From: G963676655 sp963676655
GTDB lineage: Bacteria; Verrucomicrobiota; Lentisphaeria; Victivallales; Victivallaceae
Direction of reading: 5' to 3'
Assembly (NCBI GenBank): GCA_963676655.2
Contig: CAXXKX010000003.1
Span: 2,976,001-3,040,000 of the forward strand
DNA length: 64,000 nt
A program made the position numbers and the translations under genes. Positions 1 through 11,100 of this stretch are shown here, one piece after another. Each line of letters starts with the position of its first letter. Position 1 is the first letter of the stretch. The notes beneath the pieces are model-generated. The model saw only the letters and a list, made by a program, of their open reading frames with translations. It was not told where the DNA came from and did not search any database.

Positions 1-53
1 TGAATGACCCCGGTTTCCTTGGCGATTTTTACAACAATATCACGTTTCGTCAT
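1..53 (-). CDS. HU/IHF family DNA-binding protein, 5' end only
   Basis: The reverse strand reads MTKRDIVVKIAKETGVI from an ATG at 53, the usual N-terminus of HU/IHF-type histone-like proteins (helix 1, MTK.DIV..IA.ETG). An excellent AGGAGG ribosome-binding site lies just upstream on that strand (about 63-68). The window edge cuts the gene after 17 codons. HU/IHF proteins bend DNA and organise the nucleoid. Identification rests on 17 residues, so HU versus IHF-beta-like cannot be decided. Confidence 0.75.
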   Translation of the reverse strand, partial: MTKRDIVVKIAKETGVI

Positions 54-185
54 AGCGATGATTCCTCCTGTGGGTTTATTTACATGTCAAGGTAATCTAA
101 CAGAAGCGTTCAGCATTTTCAAGGCGTTTTACGTTATTAACTTACAAAAAATTCAATATATGATTGATCCCGGTCGAATATCAAT

Positions 186-214
186 TTGACATGTCGGATA
201 TGTCCGTATATACT
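186..214 (+). promoter_or_regulatory. sigma70 promoter with dyad in the spacer, upstream of merR-like gene
   Basis: A consensus -35 (TTGACA, 186-191) and a near-consensus -10 (TATACT, 209-214) are separated by exactly 17 bp. An inverted repeat GACAT-N7-ATGTC (188-204) overlaps the -35 and the spacer, where MerR-family regulators usually bind. Autoregulation by the downstream regulator is inferred. Confidence 0.7.
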
Positions 215-264
215 TATGGTTTCTGAGCATATTGATAACCCTATTTTGCGAAAGGATGACAGCA

Positions 265-705
265 ATGAATGAGACAATTTCAAAAACGTATGGAATCGCA
301 GAATTAGCCAAGGCAACCGGGCTCAACATCAGAACGGTCAGGTATTATATTCATCGCGGGTTGCTTCAGCCGCCATGCGGCAGCAAGCGCGGCTCCTATT
401 ATACTGATATGCATCTGAACCGTTTGCTGATGATCAATAAACTTGCATCCCAAGGTGTGCCGCTGGTCGTCATGATGAAGACTCTGGATTGTTCCGAGTC
501 GGAAGTTTCGGACGACAACGATGCCACTGAAACCGCAACATGGCGCGAAGCCGAGTTGTTCGACGGGATTCGTCTTTCCTTCATCCCCAACGCCCTGACT
601 CGGAGCGAGGTTGAGAAAGTCCATAAATTCGTTAATGAACTCATGCGCGAAAAAGGACACTCAGGAAAAGCCGATAGACGCGCAATGAAAGCTGTAGAGT
701 GTTGA
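265..705 (+). CDS. MerR family transcriptional regulator
   Basis: About 146 aa. Residues 8-75 form a MerR-type winged helix: 'YGIAELAKATGLNIRTVRYY' is the helix-turn-helix and 'HRGLLQPP' the wing, followed by the helices around 'LNRLLMINKLASQGVPL'. The C-terminal half has no recognisable effector domain and no metal-binding Cys pattern. ATG 265 was chosen because AAAGGA (251-256) sits at the right distance. Longer in-frame starts upstream overlap the promoter region. It diverges from the HU-like gene. The inducer is unknown. Confidence 0.85.
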   Translation: MNETISKTYGIAELAKATGLNIRTVRYYIHRGLLQPPCGSKRGSYYTDMHLNRLLMINKLASQGVPLVVMMKTLDCSESEVSDDNDATETATWREAELFDGIRLSFIPNALTRSEVEKVHKFVNELMREKGHSGKADRRAMKAVEC

Positions 706-726
706 GAAACTTCATTCCCATAAAAA

Positions 727-783
727 ATGGCTGAGATATTTTGCACTAAGGAGGGGGGGAAGTACAAATAACATCTCAGCCAT
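727..783. repeat. 11-bp inverted repeat between merR-like and prepilin genes
   Basis: ATGGCTGAGAT (727-737) is repeated exactly inverted as ATCTCAGCCAT (773-783), with 35 nt between. It lies between the convergent ends of the MerR-like gene and the prepilin-like gene, so a bidirectional terminator or a structured 3' end is possible. There is no clear U-tract on the + strand. Confidence 0.5.
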
Positions 784-828
784 CGAAAATATACACGTTT
801 CAGGGCAAATAGCAACTGCTTCTACAGA

Positions 829-1623
829 TTAAAGTCCGTAACCGGCGTCCCAGTTAGGGGAATCATACGAATTTGGAAAATAGACGCTGAGTCGAAAAGT
901 ATTCAATAAACTGGGGCCTACATTGGGATAAGGAATCTGGTTTTCCGATAATGACTTCGCGTGCCCATCGAGAAATGAAATATTTGTCAATTTATTGCCA
1001 TGACGCCACCCAATCATGCAATCATCTCCAATCCCTCCGGTATACGACCCGACTCCATAAGGTCTCAGCATATATGACTGCACAATAAGAGGATAGTTGA
1101 AATCAAAAGCATATGCGGCGGAAGATACCGCTTTGGCTTTTGTTATTCTGACAGGTCCTTCAGCAACGTAAGCGGATGCCCCGGCCGATTGATAAGCAAA
1201 TGGATTTACTCCCATACTGACTTTTACTTGAATGTTCCACAATGCGGTTGATTCTGGCATATGACCAGGTTTCGGGTCGGCCGGACACACTAACTGCTTC
1301 ACATGAGACTGGCGCTTTTCAGTGTCCCAGGTGTAATAATCCGCAACATTGAAATTATTTGCTTCAGCGATGGCATTAACTAAAGGAAACACTGGCTCTG
1401 CTGATGGAAAAATAGAATATGGAAGTACTCCATTGTAGCTATTTGTATATAAAAGAGCCCCACTAATAACTGTTTTATGGTTATTCAAACAGTTAATTGT
1501 ATGTGCTTTCGCACGAGCTTTGCCCAGAGCTGGCAACAGCATTGACGCGAGAATAGCAATAATTGCTATTACAACAAGAAGTTCAATTAATGTGAATTTC
1601 AAAATACGAAATGATTTGAACAT
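829..1623 (-). CDS. prepilin-type N-terminal cleavage/methylation protein with H-X9-DG tail
   Basis: About 264 aa. Residues 8-30 are the class III signal/prepilin helix (FTLIELLVVIAIIAILASML) followed by 'PALGKARAKA', the standard N-terminus of the very large secreted pseudopilin family of Lentisphaerota and Planctomycetes. The C-terminus has the H-X9-DG signature (GWRH...FLDGHAKS). Cleavage before the Phe by a prepilin peptidase is expected; the function of these proteins is unknown. The ATG at 1623 follows a strong AAGGAGGAG site; a longer frame upstream lacks one. Confidence 0.85.
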   Translation of the reverse strand: MFKSFRILKFTLIELLVVIAIIAILASMLLPALGKARAKAHTINCLNNHKTVISGALLYTNSYNGVLPYSIFPSAEPVFPLVNAIAEANNFNVADYYTWDTEKRQSHVKQLVCPADPKPGHMPESTALWNIQVKVSMGVNPFAYQSAGASAYVAEGPVRITKAKAVSSAAYAFDFNYPLIVQSYMLRPYGVGSYTGGIGDDCMIGWRHGNKLTNISFLDGHAKSLSENQIPYPNVGPSLLNTFRLSVYFPNSYDSPNWDAGYGL

Positions 1624-2129
1624 AATTCTTCTCCTCCTTAAGGATGTGTCCGTTTTCAACTAATATCTATTGAATGTTAAAGTTAAAGTCTCTGAAAAAC
1701 AGATTTTTCAGTTCGTAAATACTAATAAGCATTGCCGCATAATTACCCTTTCATTTTTATTATGGTTTCTAAAATGAGTATTAATACGATTCATTATCAA
1801 TAAAATATTGGCATAGTTCCCCTCCGTTTTCTTTCTCAAGTTTCCCTGGCGACACTTTATTATATTGACATATTCAACAATTAATATAGTGTGTTTCTTT
1901 CAAGGGGATCAATTCTTGTGTTTTCTGGCCATAGCTTACCACGTTTTCAAATAACACATCTGAAAACGGATATAACAACAAACCTGAATTTTACCTGATT
2001 TACTCCAGACAGCCTCATATTGTCAGGAATTAATAAATCAGTGCAAACTCCCCGGCAACGCTTTACAAACAAGCGTACTAATGTTATTTTACACTGTATT
2101 ATACATTTTACAAGGGAAAAAGGGGAAAT
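1624..2129. other. AT-rich intergenic region
   Basis: About 500 bp separating the leftward prepilin-like gene from the rightward transposase. It contains a perfect 8-bp hairpin (CTGAAAAA, 1692-1699, with TTTTTCAG, 1704-1711) and otherwise no gene I can support. The left end of the transposon should lie here, but I could not define a convincing terminal repeat. Confidence 0.5.
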
Positions 2130-3218
2130 ATGAGAAAAATCTTCTGGCGCGCTACACTGCATTTGATTCGACAGGTTAAAAAAGTGGATGTCTTTGAACA
2201 AGTTTACCTGGAAAATAAATATTTGCTTGCGGAAAACCAGATCATGAAAGCCGTCCTGACACGAGAAGGCAAACGCCTTAAATTTACTGATGAACAACGC
2301 AAACAGCTGGCAGAAAAAGGCAAATCGCTTGGCACCCGGATTTATGAGGTTGCATCCATCGTTACCCCGGCAACCATCCTGCGCTGGCATCGACAGCTTA
2401 TCGCGAAAAAGTTTGATTCGTCTAATGTTCGCAAACGCGGCAGACCAAAAACGCCACGTGAAATCGCGGAACTCGCAGTTAATATGGCACTTAAAAATCC
2501 CGCTTGGGGTTACATCCGTATCGCCGGGGCAATCCGTAATCTCGGAATTAAAATATCCGGTTCAACCGTTGCCAATATCCTCAAGGAGAAAGGCATCAAT
2601 CCCTCCGGCGACCGTAATCACGGCGGGATGTCGTGGTCTGATTTTATCAGAATTCATAAAGACACGCTCTGGGCCACTGATTTTTTCACCGCCGAGGTCT
2701 GGACTAAAGCCGGACTTATCACTTATTACGTTCTGTTCTTCATTCAGGTTGGAACACGCAAAGTGGTCATTGCCGGGATAACGCCGCATCCGCACGGGGA
2801 CTGGATGGCGCAAATAGCCAGGAACCTGACCGGCTTCAACGGCGAACTCTCCGGCGCAACACTATTGATCCATGACCGCGACGGCAAATATACTTTGCAG
2901 TTTGACGAAATAATGGAATCCGTCGGCATCAGGCCGATACGGCTTCCGCCACGCTCTCCAAACTTGAATGCCTACGCTGAAAGATTTGTCCTCAGCATAA
3001 AATCGGAATGCTTGAACAATCTCATTTTGATTGGAGAAAAATCCCTGCTTAAAGCTGTTTCAAATTACGTCGAACATTACAATTTTGAACGCAATCATCA
3101 GGGCATTGATAATACCATTCCGTTTCCGACTGAGCATGTCGGTAAGCCAGGTGGCAAAATCAAATGTTCCGAACGACTTGGCGGGTTGCTCAAGTATTAC
3201 TACCGGGACGCGGCGTAA
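2130..3218 (+). CDS. integrase-core (DDE, IS481/IS3-like) transposase
   Basis: 362 aa. The N-terminal part has helices and a basic segment (VRKRGRPKTPREI), then an integrase catalytic core with acidic residues in 'WATDFF' (D), 'LIHDRDGKY' (D) and 'LNAYAERFVLSIKSE' (E). 'HYNFERNHQGIDN' is the typical end of rve-type transposases. A single ORF without an orfA partner fits the stand-alone integrase-type elements common in PVC bacteria. Terminal repeats were not identified. It lies immediately downstream of the broken Rhs fragment and may have contributed to that rearrangement (inference). Confidence 0.85.
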   Translation: MRKIFWRATLHLIRQVKKVDVFEQVYLENKYLLAENQIMKAVLTREGKRLKFTDEQRKQLAEKGKSLGTRIYEVASIVTPATILRWHRQLIAKKFDSSNVRKRGRPKTPREIAELAVNMALKNPAWGYIRIAGAIRNLGIKISGSTVANILKEKGINPSGDRNHGGMSWSDFIRIHKDTLWATDFFTAEVWTKAGLITYYVLFFIQVGTRKVVIAGITPHPHGDWMAQIARNLTGFNGELSGATLLIHDRDGKYTLQFDEIMESVGIRPIRLPPRSPNLNAYAERFVLSIKSECLNNLILIGEKSLLKAVSNYVEHYNFERNHQGIDNTIPFPTEHVGKPGGKIKCSERLGGLLKYYYRDAA

Positions 3219-3407
3219 TCTGGGACCAAAACATTAATCCTGCTGTTTTTCCGGATTATTCCGACTGGACACTTATTGTCAATCAACACAAAATCAAGCA
3301 TTTACGACTGCTGATTTCGATTTTTGAATCGTAATTTTTCGAAAATTACTCATTTTATTGACTCGCAAATATCCTTTTTTACCCTCTGTCAATCCGTCAC
3401 TTGTCCG

Positions 3408-4386
3408 TCACTTTCGTGAATCGTATTTTTGCATAGGACGGGGTTTGACCTTGGTGCCGTTAGCATCGGTAACTTCCGGTTTGATGACTTTGGCGAGGCG
3501 GCCCATGGCGTCATATTCAAACTCGGTGGAGATACCGGATTGATCGGTTTCACGGATTTTCTGGCCGAGGGTGTTATAGACTACGCTTGTACTGGTGTTG
3601 TCGGCAAAGATGGTTTTAACTCTGCGGCCCAGGGCGTCGTATTCAAACCTGGTTTCACGGCCAAGCGCGTCGGTGACTTTTGTCTGACGTCCGGCGACGT
3701 CATATTCGTAAGTGGTGCGATTGCCTAGCGCGTCGGTCGTCGCCAGGGAACGGCCGGCGGCGTCATATTCGTATTTCGTTTGATTGCCTTCGGCATCGGT
3801 GCTGACCAGGACGCGCCCGGCGGCGTCATAGGTGCTGGAGGTGCTGGAGATAACCGCGCCGACTGAATCCAGGGTTATACTGTTGCCGCTTACCGTAACT
3901 TTGACGTCTTCCAGCCGTTCGCTTCTGATCACTCTACCAACCGCGTCATAGATCGAACGGGAACCGTTGGCGGTTGCGCCCGGAACGTGGCGATCCTGAG
4001 TCAGATAGCCTCGGCCCATGATGTCGTAAACGGTTCGGCTGACGGTGCCGTCGGCATACTGGGTTTCGATCACATTGCCCCGGTCGTCGTAAACGGTGGT
4101 CGTGGTATTGCCGAGTTTATCGGTGCGCTGAACCGGTTTTTCAATCTCGTTGTAGACCGTAGTCGATTCATTGCCTTCCGGGTCAATAGTTTTTACGACC
4201 TGATCAGCGGCATTGTAGATGGTCTGAGTGGTCAGGGTTTTCGTGCCCAACGTACCGGTCGGGTCGGTCCAGGTGAAAGTGGAACCGGTCTGTTTGCCGT
4301 TTGGATCGTAACTGAAATTACGGGTCACGTTGTTGCGGTCGGTGCTGCTGGTCATATTGCCGCTGCCGTCATAGCCGAACGAGCTG
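3408..4386 (-). pseudogene. displaced Rhs core (YD-repeat) fragment
   Basis: The translated minus strand is almost identical to an internal part of the large Rhs protein (its copy at about 7640-8575): the run from 'MTSSTDRNNVTRNF' to 'AMGRLAKVIKP'. Similarity begins at about 4386, with no start or signal peptide, and ends near 3440 in an unrelated tail (PRPMQKYDSRK). It contains only YD repeats and lacks the Rhs terminal core and tip. It lies downstream of the Rhs gene and the small membrane-protein gene. This matches the position of orphan rhs fragments left by tip exchange in other bacteria. Not expected to be expressed as a functional protein. Confidence 0.8.
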
Positions 4387-4410
4387 ACTTCTCACGGAGA
4401 AGCACGGTGA

Positions 4411-4438
4411 ACCGCGGCGGCGACCACTCGCCGCGGAT
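4411..4438 (-). terminator. GC-rich hairpin after the small membrane-protein gene
   Basis: CCGCGGCG and CGCCGCGG form a perfect 8-bp stem with a 9-nt loop, lying just 3' (on the minus strand) of the 4495-5130 gene and before the Rhs fragment. No long U-tract follows, so terminator activity is only a guess. Confidence 0.4.
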
Positions 4439-4494
4439 TGGGATTTATTCAATTGTCAAACAACTCGCAAAAAAACATGCGTATTTAAAATTAG

Positions 4495-5130
4495 TTAATC
4501 ATTATTTTTTCCATTTATTCTATGGTTATTACTTTTTTGCTTCATATTTTCAGAATCTTCTATAGGAGGGAAAAAATCAGACTGGTCTGCATGTCCTTGA
4601 TTGATTATTTCATTTGGAATTTTATTGATTGAGTCTTCAATTTTATCCACATTTGTAACTTTTGTGGGCCGACTTTTAGCGTTTAAATATGCTACAATAT
4701 AAATAAATATACATATAAAAACTATTATTAAACAACAACAACCAAACTTATCCGGGTCAATTTTTTTTAATTTTTTGACAAGTCTAATTGAGTTACTATA
4801 TTCATCTATATTCGCATACATCTCCTCTGTAGACTCCCTGAATATAAGAATATATACTAAAAATATAAGTATATAAACCAACATAGAACTATAAGTTATT
4901 GTTTCATAACGCATATAACTCACAAAAACTTTTTTTGAAACAACTTTATATTTGCCACATGAATGTACCATATAGACTCCATCAGGAGTTATTTTTCCTT
5001 TGAATAATGCTGATCCGTGCAAATAAAATCCCAAAATGCCGTATATTATAAAGTTTATAAAAATAAGAAACGGCATGAGAAAGAGCAATGGAGCAAATAT
5101 TTTCTTACGAATCAATGTTTTTATTTTCAT
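4495..5130 (-). CDS. small AT-rich membrane protein, candidate Rhs immunity protein
   Basis: 211 aa. Three hydrophobic stretches: residues about 13-37 (LLFLMPFLIFINFIIYGILG), 80-95 (SSMLVYILIFLVYILIF) and 130-150 (CCCLIIVFICIFIYIVAYL), with a hydrophilic tail. No family recognised. It starts 20 bp after the end of the Rhs gene on the same strand and shares the low GC of the Rhs tip, exactly where an immunity gene normally lies. That role is inferred from position and composition only; it could equally be an unrelated membrane protein. Confidence 0.55.
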   Translation of the reverse strand: MKIKTLIRKKIFAPLLFLMPFLIFINFIIYGILGFYLHGSALFKGKITPDGVYMVHSCGKYKVVSKKVFVSYMRYETITYSSMLVYILIFLVYILIFRESTEEMYANIDEYSNSIRLVKKLKKIDPDKFGCCCLIIVFICIFIYIVAYLNAKSRPTKVTNVDKIEDSINKIPNEIINQGHADQSDFFPPIEDSENMKQKSNNHRINGKNND

Positions 5131-5149
5131 TCTAGTCTATGGGGGGTAA

Positions 5150-8100
5150 TTATTTATAATACAATTCAACTAAATATTCAAAAAACTCACGGGTTAATCT
5201 ACCATAAATGCTTTCTTTTGGAGGTTTATGTTCTCTATCATTTACAAGGCCCACATCAAAAGGAACTGATCTTGATGGTGCTTGTTGAGTAAAAGTAGTA
5301 ATTGATAATGCCCAATCTGCGTTACCTGCCTTTTTTCCTATATTATAAGAAAAAGAGAACCCTTTTGGTCCAGAAAAGCTCTCTCCTATAAACACACTTA
5401 TAGATAATCGGGAAATTACAGGAAGTATCATTGTAAAAATTTTATCACAAATTCGTAAAGCACCTCCAAGGATATTTGTCATATTAATTGCACGTACTAC
5501 ATGATCCATAATTTTAAGTTTCATAACCGAAGATAAATATTTAAATATAGGAATGTGAATTGTATAAAAAGGTCCCTGATAATCATCTGACCGTGGACAG
5601 TCAAAAATTACGCCAACCCAACTTGAAATTGAAGCTCGTATTCCTTTTGCTGTTCTAAATTCAAAATAGCCTCCTAGAAATGTATAAAAAGCCATGTTTA
5701 AGTTAGTCGGAGATATGAGAAGATCTATGCCAGCAACATCCCCAAATGCGACATATTGTCCTATAGATGCGGCCAGTGATGACCCTATATTAATTGCGCT
5801 AGCATGCATTGCAGTCAACAAACCAACTCTATAGGCTTGAGGTAGCGTTTTTGCAGCAGCTACATCCATTATCGGTGAAATTGCCATATCAACCATGTTC
5901 TCCAATATCATTCTAATTGCCATAGTTGAAAGTTTATCATTTACAGTAAAAAACTTCCCGGTAGGATCAGTGCCATTTACAGGATCACTATGACAATAAG
6001 CATATTTATGGAGGCTCTGCGGGTCCGAATGGTAGCCAGCAAAGGGATCTATTGAATAAAAACGACCTATATTTTGATTATAATATCTTGCGCGTAAATA
6101 CTGTGATTGCAGGCCAACATCAAACTGCTCCCCGGAATATAACAAGTCGGTTGCAGCAGGGGTTGTAGTTGTGGGATTGCCTCCAAGCATAATACCGAAA
6201 GCATCATATGAATATCGGTCTGTTACGACTCCTGAGACATTCGTCAATACTCGGGTTGAACCATGACCGTCATATAGCAGATGTTTGACCCCTTCGGAAG
6301 TTTCCTGGGATAGGATATCATCACCAATGACGTAGCTTCTAGTTAGTGGGTCACCGACATTCGGGGCTTCTTCAAATATTTGAGCATAACCGGTATGGTT
6401 CATATTGTCAACCAGAAATATTCTATTTTGTGAATTACCATTTACACTCAACATCGACTTAACTCTTATACCTGATTGATCGTAAGTATAGTTACCAGTA
6501 ATATTTACCAATTGTCCCTCTTCTGTTCTCTGAATAGTTGCAGAAGCAAGCCGGTTATGTAAGTTATATGTAAATGTATTGGATTCATCATTGCTACTTT
6601 TACTTATTAAACTTCCGTTGGCATCATACTGATAATTTGTTATACCTTTAGCACTAGAATTCTCTATTGTCAACTGGTCATTGTTGTTATATGTGTAATT
6701 GATGGCTTCAGTAGCACCACCCGCAGTACATAATTTCTGAACTCTATTTCCATTTGCATCGTATATATATTGATTACTGAAGTTAGGGCTGTTTTCTGTG
6801 GATGTAGATACCTCTTTTGTCAGCCTGTATAACTTATCATAAGTATAGTTGATATTTGTATTAGAGTAACTACCATCTGGTTCAAGGCGTTGTTCCGCAA
6901 TTGCGGTCCTGCGTCCGTTTGGAGCTAGAGTATAAGAGTAATCCGCCAATACATCACCAGCGCTATTCTTGTGCGTCAGTTTGGTCAGACGATTCAGGCC
7001 ATTATATTCATATTTCGTAGTAATTCCATTTGGCAATGTTATACTGTTTCGTAGTCCCACATTGTTATAATTGTAGACAAACTCATTTGGAGTATTTAAA
7101 TCAACACCGTTCCGTTTGAGAACAATAACTTTCTTTAGGCGTCCAAGCTCATCGTACTCATACGCTTGTTCACTTTTTGCTGACCACGTCTTAGTTTTTC
7201 TACCAGTTACTTGATCATACACATAATTAATTGTTCCTTCTGGTTTGACTATTTGCGTGACTCTACCGTTTATATCATAGGTAAAGGTGGTAGTTCCGCG
7301 AGCTTCGGTGATTTCTTTTTGACGGCCAAGGTCGTCATAAACGACCTGGACGGTTTCACCGGCAGAGGAGGAGCCGGCGGCGTAAAGATTTTTGGTTTCC
7401 ACACGCCCCAACCAGTCATAGATAAACTCGGTAACCTGGCCCTTGAAATCGGTTTTTTTGACGGTCTGACCAAGAGTGTTAAATTCCTGGCTCTCACTCT
7501 GCCCCATCGGCAGAGTGCGGGTCAGTTGACGGCCATACTGGTCATAGGTAAAGGTATTTTCACGGCCTTTGGGGTCGGTTATTCTGGCAAGGTTGCCGTA
7601 GATGTTATAGCTGTAGGACCATTCAGGGTTGACCATATTACCGTTGCCATCATCAACTTGTGGTTTGATGACTTTGGCGAGGCGGCCCATCGCGTCATAT
7701 TCAAACTCGGTGGAGATGCCGGACTGGTCGGTTTCGCGGATTTTCTGGCCGAGGGTGTTATAGACTACGCTTGTAAAGGTGTTGTCGGCAAAGATAGTTT
7801 TAACTCTGCGCCCCAAAGCGTCGTATTCAAATTTTGTTTCACGTCCGAGAGCGTCAGTGACTTTAGTCTGACGCCCGGCAACGTCATATTCGTAAGTGGT
7901 GCGATTGCCTAGAGCGTCGGTCGTCGCCAGGGAGCGTCCTGCGGCATCATATTCGTATTTCGTTTGATTGCCTTCGACATCAGTACTTACCAGGACGCGC
8001 CCGGCGGCGTCATAAGTATTGGAAGTACTGGAGATAACCGATCCAACGGATTCAAGTGCGCTTTCGCCGTTGGTGACGGTTACTTTGACGTCCGAGAGGC

Positions 8101-11100
8101 GTTCGGTACGGATAACCCGGCCAACCGCGTCATAGATGGAACGGGAGCCGTTGGCGGTTGCGCCTGGAACGTGGCGATCCTGAGTTAGGTAGCCCCGGCC
8201 CATGATGTCGTAAACGGTCCGGCTGACGGTGCCGTCGGCATATTGAGTTTCCGTGACATTACCACGGGCATCGTAGACAGTGTTCGTTGTATTGCCAAGT
8301 TTATCGGTGCGTTGGATTGGTTTTTCGATCTCGTTGTAGACGGTAGTGGATGCATTGCCTTCCGAGTCGATAGTTTTAACTACCTGATCGGCGGCGTTGT
8401 AGATGGTCTGAGTGGTCAGGTTTTTAGTACCCAACGTGCCGGTCGGGTCGGTCCAGGTGAAAGTGGAACCGGTCTGTTTGCCGTTTGGATCGTAACTGAA
8501 ATTTCTTGTCACGTTGTTCCGGTCGGTGCTGCTGGTCATATTGCCGCTGCCGTCGTAGCCGAACGAGCTGACGAGATCGCCGTTGGCATCGTAGGTGGTG
8601 GTCAGGTTGCCGTCGGTATAGACGTTGGTGGTGGTCTGGCCGAGAGCGTTGGTACTGGTCAGCAAATTACCGGAACCATCATAGGTATTAGTGGTCTTAT
8701 GCCCTAATGGATCGGTGCTGGTTAGCTGGTTGCCGTAGGCGTCGTAGGTAAAGGTGGATTTGTTGCCTAATGGGTCGGTGACGCTGGTGCGGTTGTTATT
8801 GCTGTCATAGGTGTAGGCGGTGGTATAGCCTAGGGGATTGGTGACGGTAAGTTCGTTATTGTTTTCGTCATAGGTTCTTCTGGTAATGTAGCCGTGGGCG
8901 TTGGTGGTGCTGGTGACGTTGCCACGGGTGTCATAGGTGTGGACGGTGGGGTTGCCGGCGCGGTCAAAAACGGTTTCGCTTTTGCCGGTGAGGTCGTGCT
9001 GCATTTCAATGCGGTTACCGTCGGCGTCAATGGTGGCGACCAGGCGGCCGGAGCCGTCGTATTCGCAGAGCATCGGGGTTTTGCCTCGGGCGTCTTTGAT
9101 ACTGCTGATGTAATGCGGTCGGCCCGCTGTTTCATACAGGAACTCGGTGGTCAGGTATTCGCCGGTGGCCCGGTCCTTGAGTTTGTTGACCTTGATCAGG
9201 TTCTTGTTAAAGTCGTATTCATAGGTAAACTTGGCGTAACCTATAGGATCGCCGTTGGCATCGAGGTTTTCAGGATCATGGATGGCGTTGATCAGGCCCT
9301 CGGCGTTGCGGGTGAAGACGATGGACCGGGTTTTGACGCCCTGCGGATTGAAGTGTTCTATTTTGTCATCGGAGAAGTCAATTGTGTCACCGCTGCGCTG
9401 AGTGATGCGTTTGAGCGAGCCTTTGCCGTAGACCGTAACGTAGATAGATTCCCCTTCGTCGGTAAGGATCTCGTGTTCCCCGAGATTCTCACGTTCGATC
9501 TTGTATTCGGTACCGTCTTTGGTGGTCAGGGTAAATCCGGAAAATTCAAAGTTATCCATTGGAGTATAGGGACCAGCGGCCTCCCAGTATGGAAAAAGTC
9601 CCGGCAACGCGAACAGCTTGGCGGAATCCAGCGGTTTAAGGGTGGCTTTAACGCCGGGGGAAGCGGTCCAAACGGCCTGATATTCAAACATCCTGCTTGG
9701 TTCGACCGAGTAGGTAAAGGTGGTGCGGGTGCCATCCGGCAGCGTGATATCGACATTGCGGGCTCCGCCGGTCCGGATGGAGACCGATTGGCTCTCACCG
9801 ACCGGGACATAGGAGTCACGGGACCCGCCGATCTTCATATCGACGTCCTTGAGCGCCCAGGTCCAGCCGTAGCCGAAATCGCCCGGCTCAGCCACATTTA
9901 ATGAATTATAGGTACGGATGACCGACAGCGGCATGCCGCCGACCGGGATGATCAAATCCTGCTGCGAGAACCCGAGCTGTCCGACTTTGAGCTGCGAATT
10001 AAGCGCGAAATCGACTTCGGCGGTAACCGTGTCGGCACCGCCCTTGACTTCAAGCTGCAGGGTATAGGAATTATTCTTGAGCATGGTGAAATCAAGCGTG
10101 CCGAGCGAGGCGTTGGCCACGCGCCCGACATGGTAGCCGGAGGCGTCAACCGGCTGCGGGGTGACATCGGCGACAACCGCGAAAGTATCCTGATCGCGGA
10201 CCAGTACCTTATAGCTGACAGCGTCATTGACATCGACGTCATCAGCAGTGCCGACCAGTTCGAAGAGGCCGTCGCGGATGACCTGAGATTCCTCGATATT
10301 GGCGATGGCGGCGACGGGTTTATTGAGAACCAGGTCGATATTGAAGGCGCGTTCAGGCTGGGTGGTGACGTTGTCGACTGCGAGTTTGACAGTATAAGCG
10401 CCGTCGGCATATTGCGAGGCGTCAAAACTATAGGAAACAACGGACCCGCTGCCGGCGACAGTAGAAATAGCAGCGGGCCCGTTGAAGGAAAGAGTCCAGT
10501 TGCCGCTTGCGCGGAGATTGGCGGAGACGGTAACAGTGGAATTACCGACGGTGGCTACTTGCGGTGTAACCTTGAAATTGGAAATCGCACCGGACAGAGT
10601 AAAGGTCAGCGACGCGGTGTCGCTGACGTTACCGGCGGCGTCGAGCGCCTGCGCGGTCAGAGTATGGGAGCCGTCAGTCAGGCTGAAAGTATCAAGATTA
10701 TGGGTAAGGATCGCATCATTGGAATTTTGCGCCAGTAGACTGCCGTCGATATAAAGTTTGATGTTTTTGACAGCGGTGTCGTCATCAGCGTTCAGGGTGA
10801 CGTTGAGGACACCGGAATCAGAGATCACGGTTTCATTGGCCTGGACATTCCGGCCACAGTCGGGATTATAGACGGAAAGCGCAAGGGTCGGTTTAGTGAT
10901 GTCCGGGATGGGGTTGTTAACAGTGACGTTCCGGGTGACGATTGTTTTGTTGCCGGCTTTGTCGGTCACGGTCAGGGTCAGGTCGACAAAGCCGTTGGTC
11001 AACGCGGTGGTGTCAAGGATATGGAGCGAACCGTCAACAACGATATTATTGGAGGAAACCGGATCGGCCCCGGTCACAACTACGGTATAGTTGTTGAAAT

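Noticed and set aside
3408..4355. Reading the Rhs fragment as a separate 315-aa gene
   Set aside because: No ribosome site or signal peptide, starts and ends within YD repeats and duplicates the intact gene.
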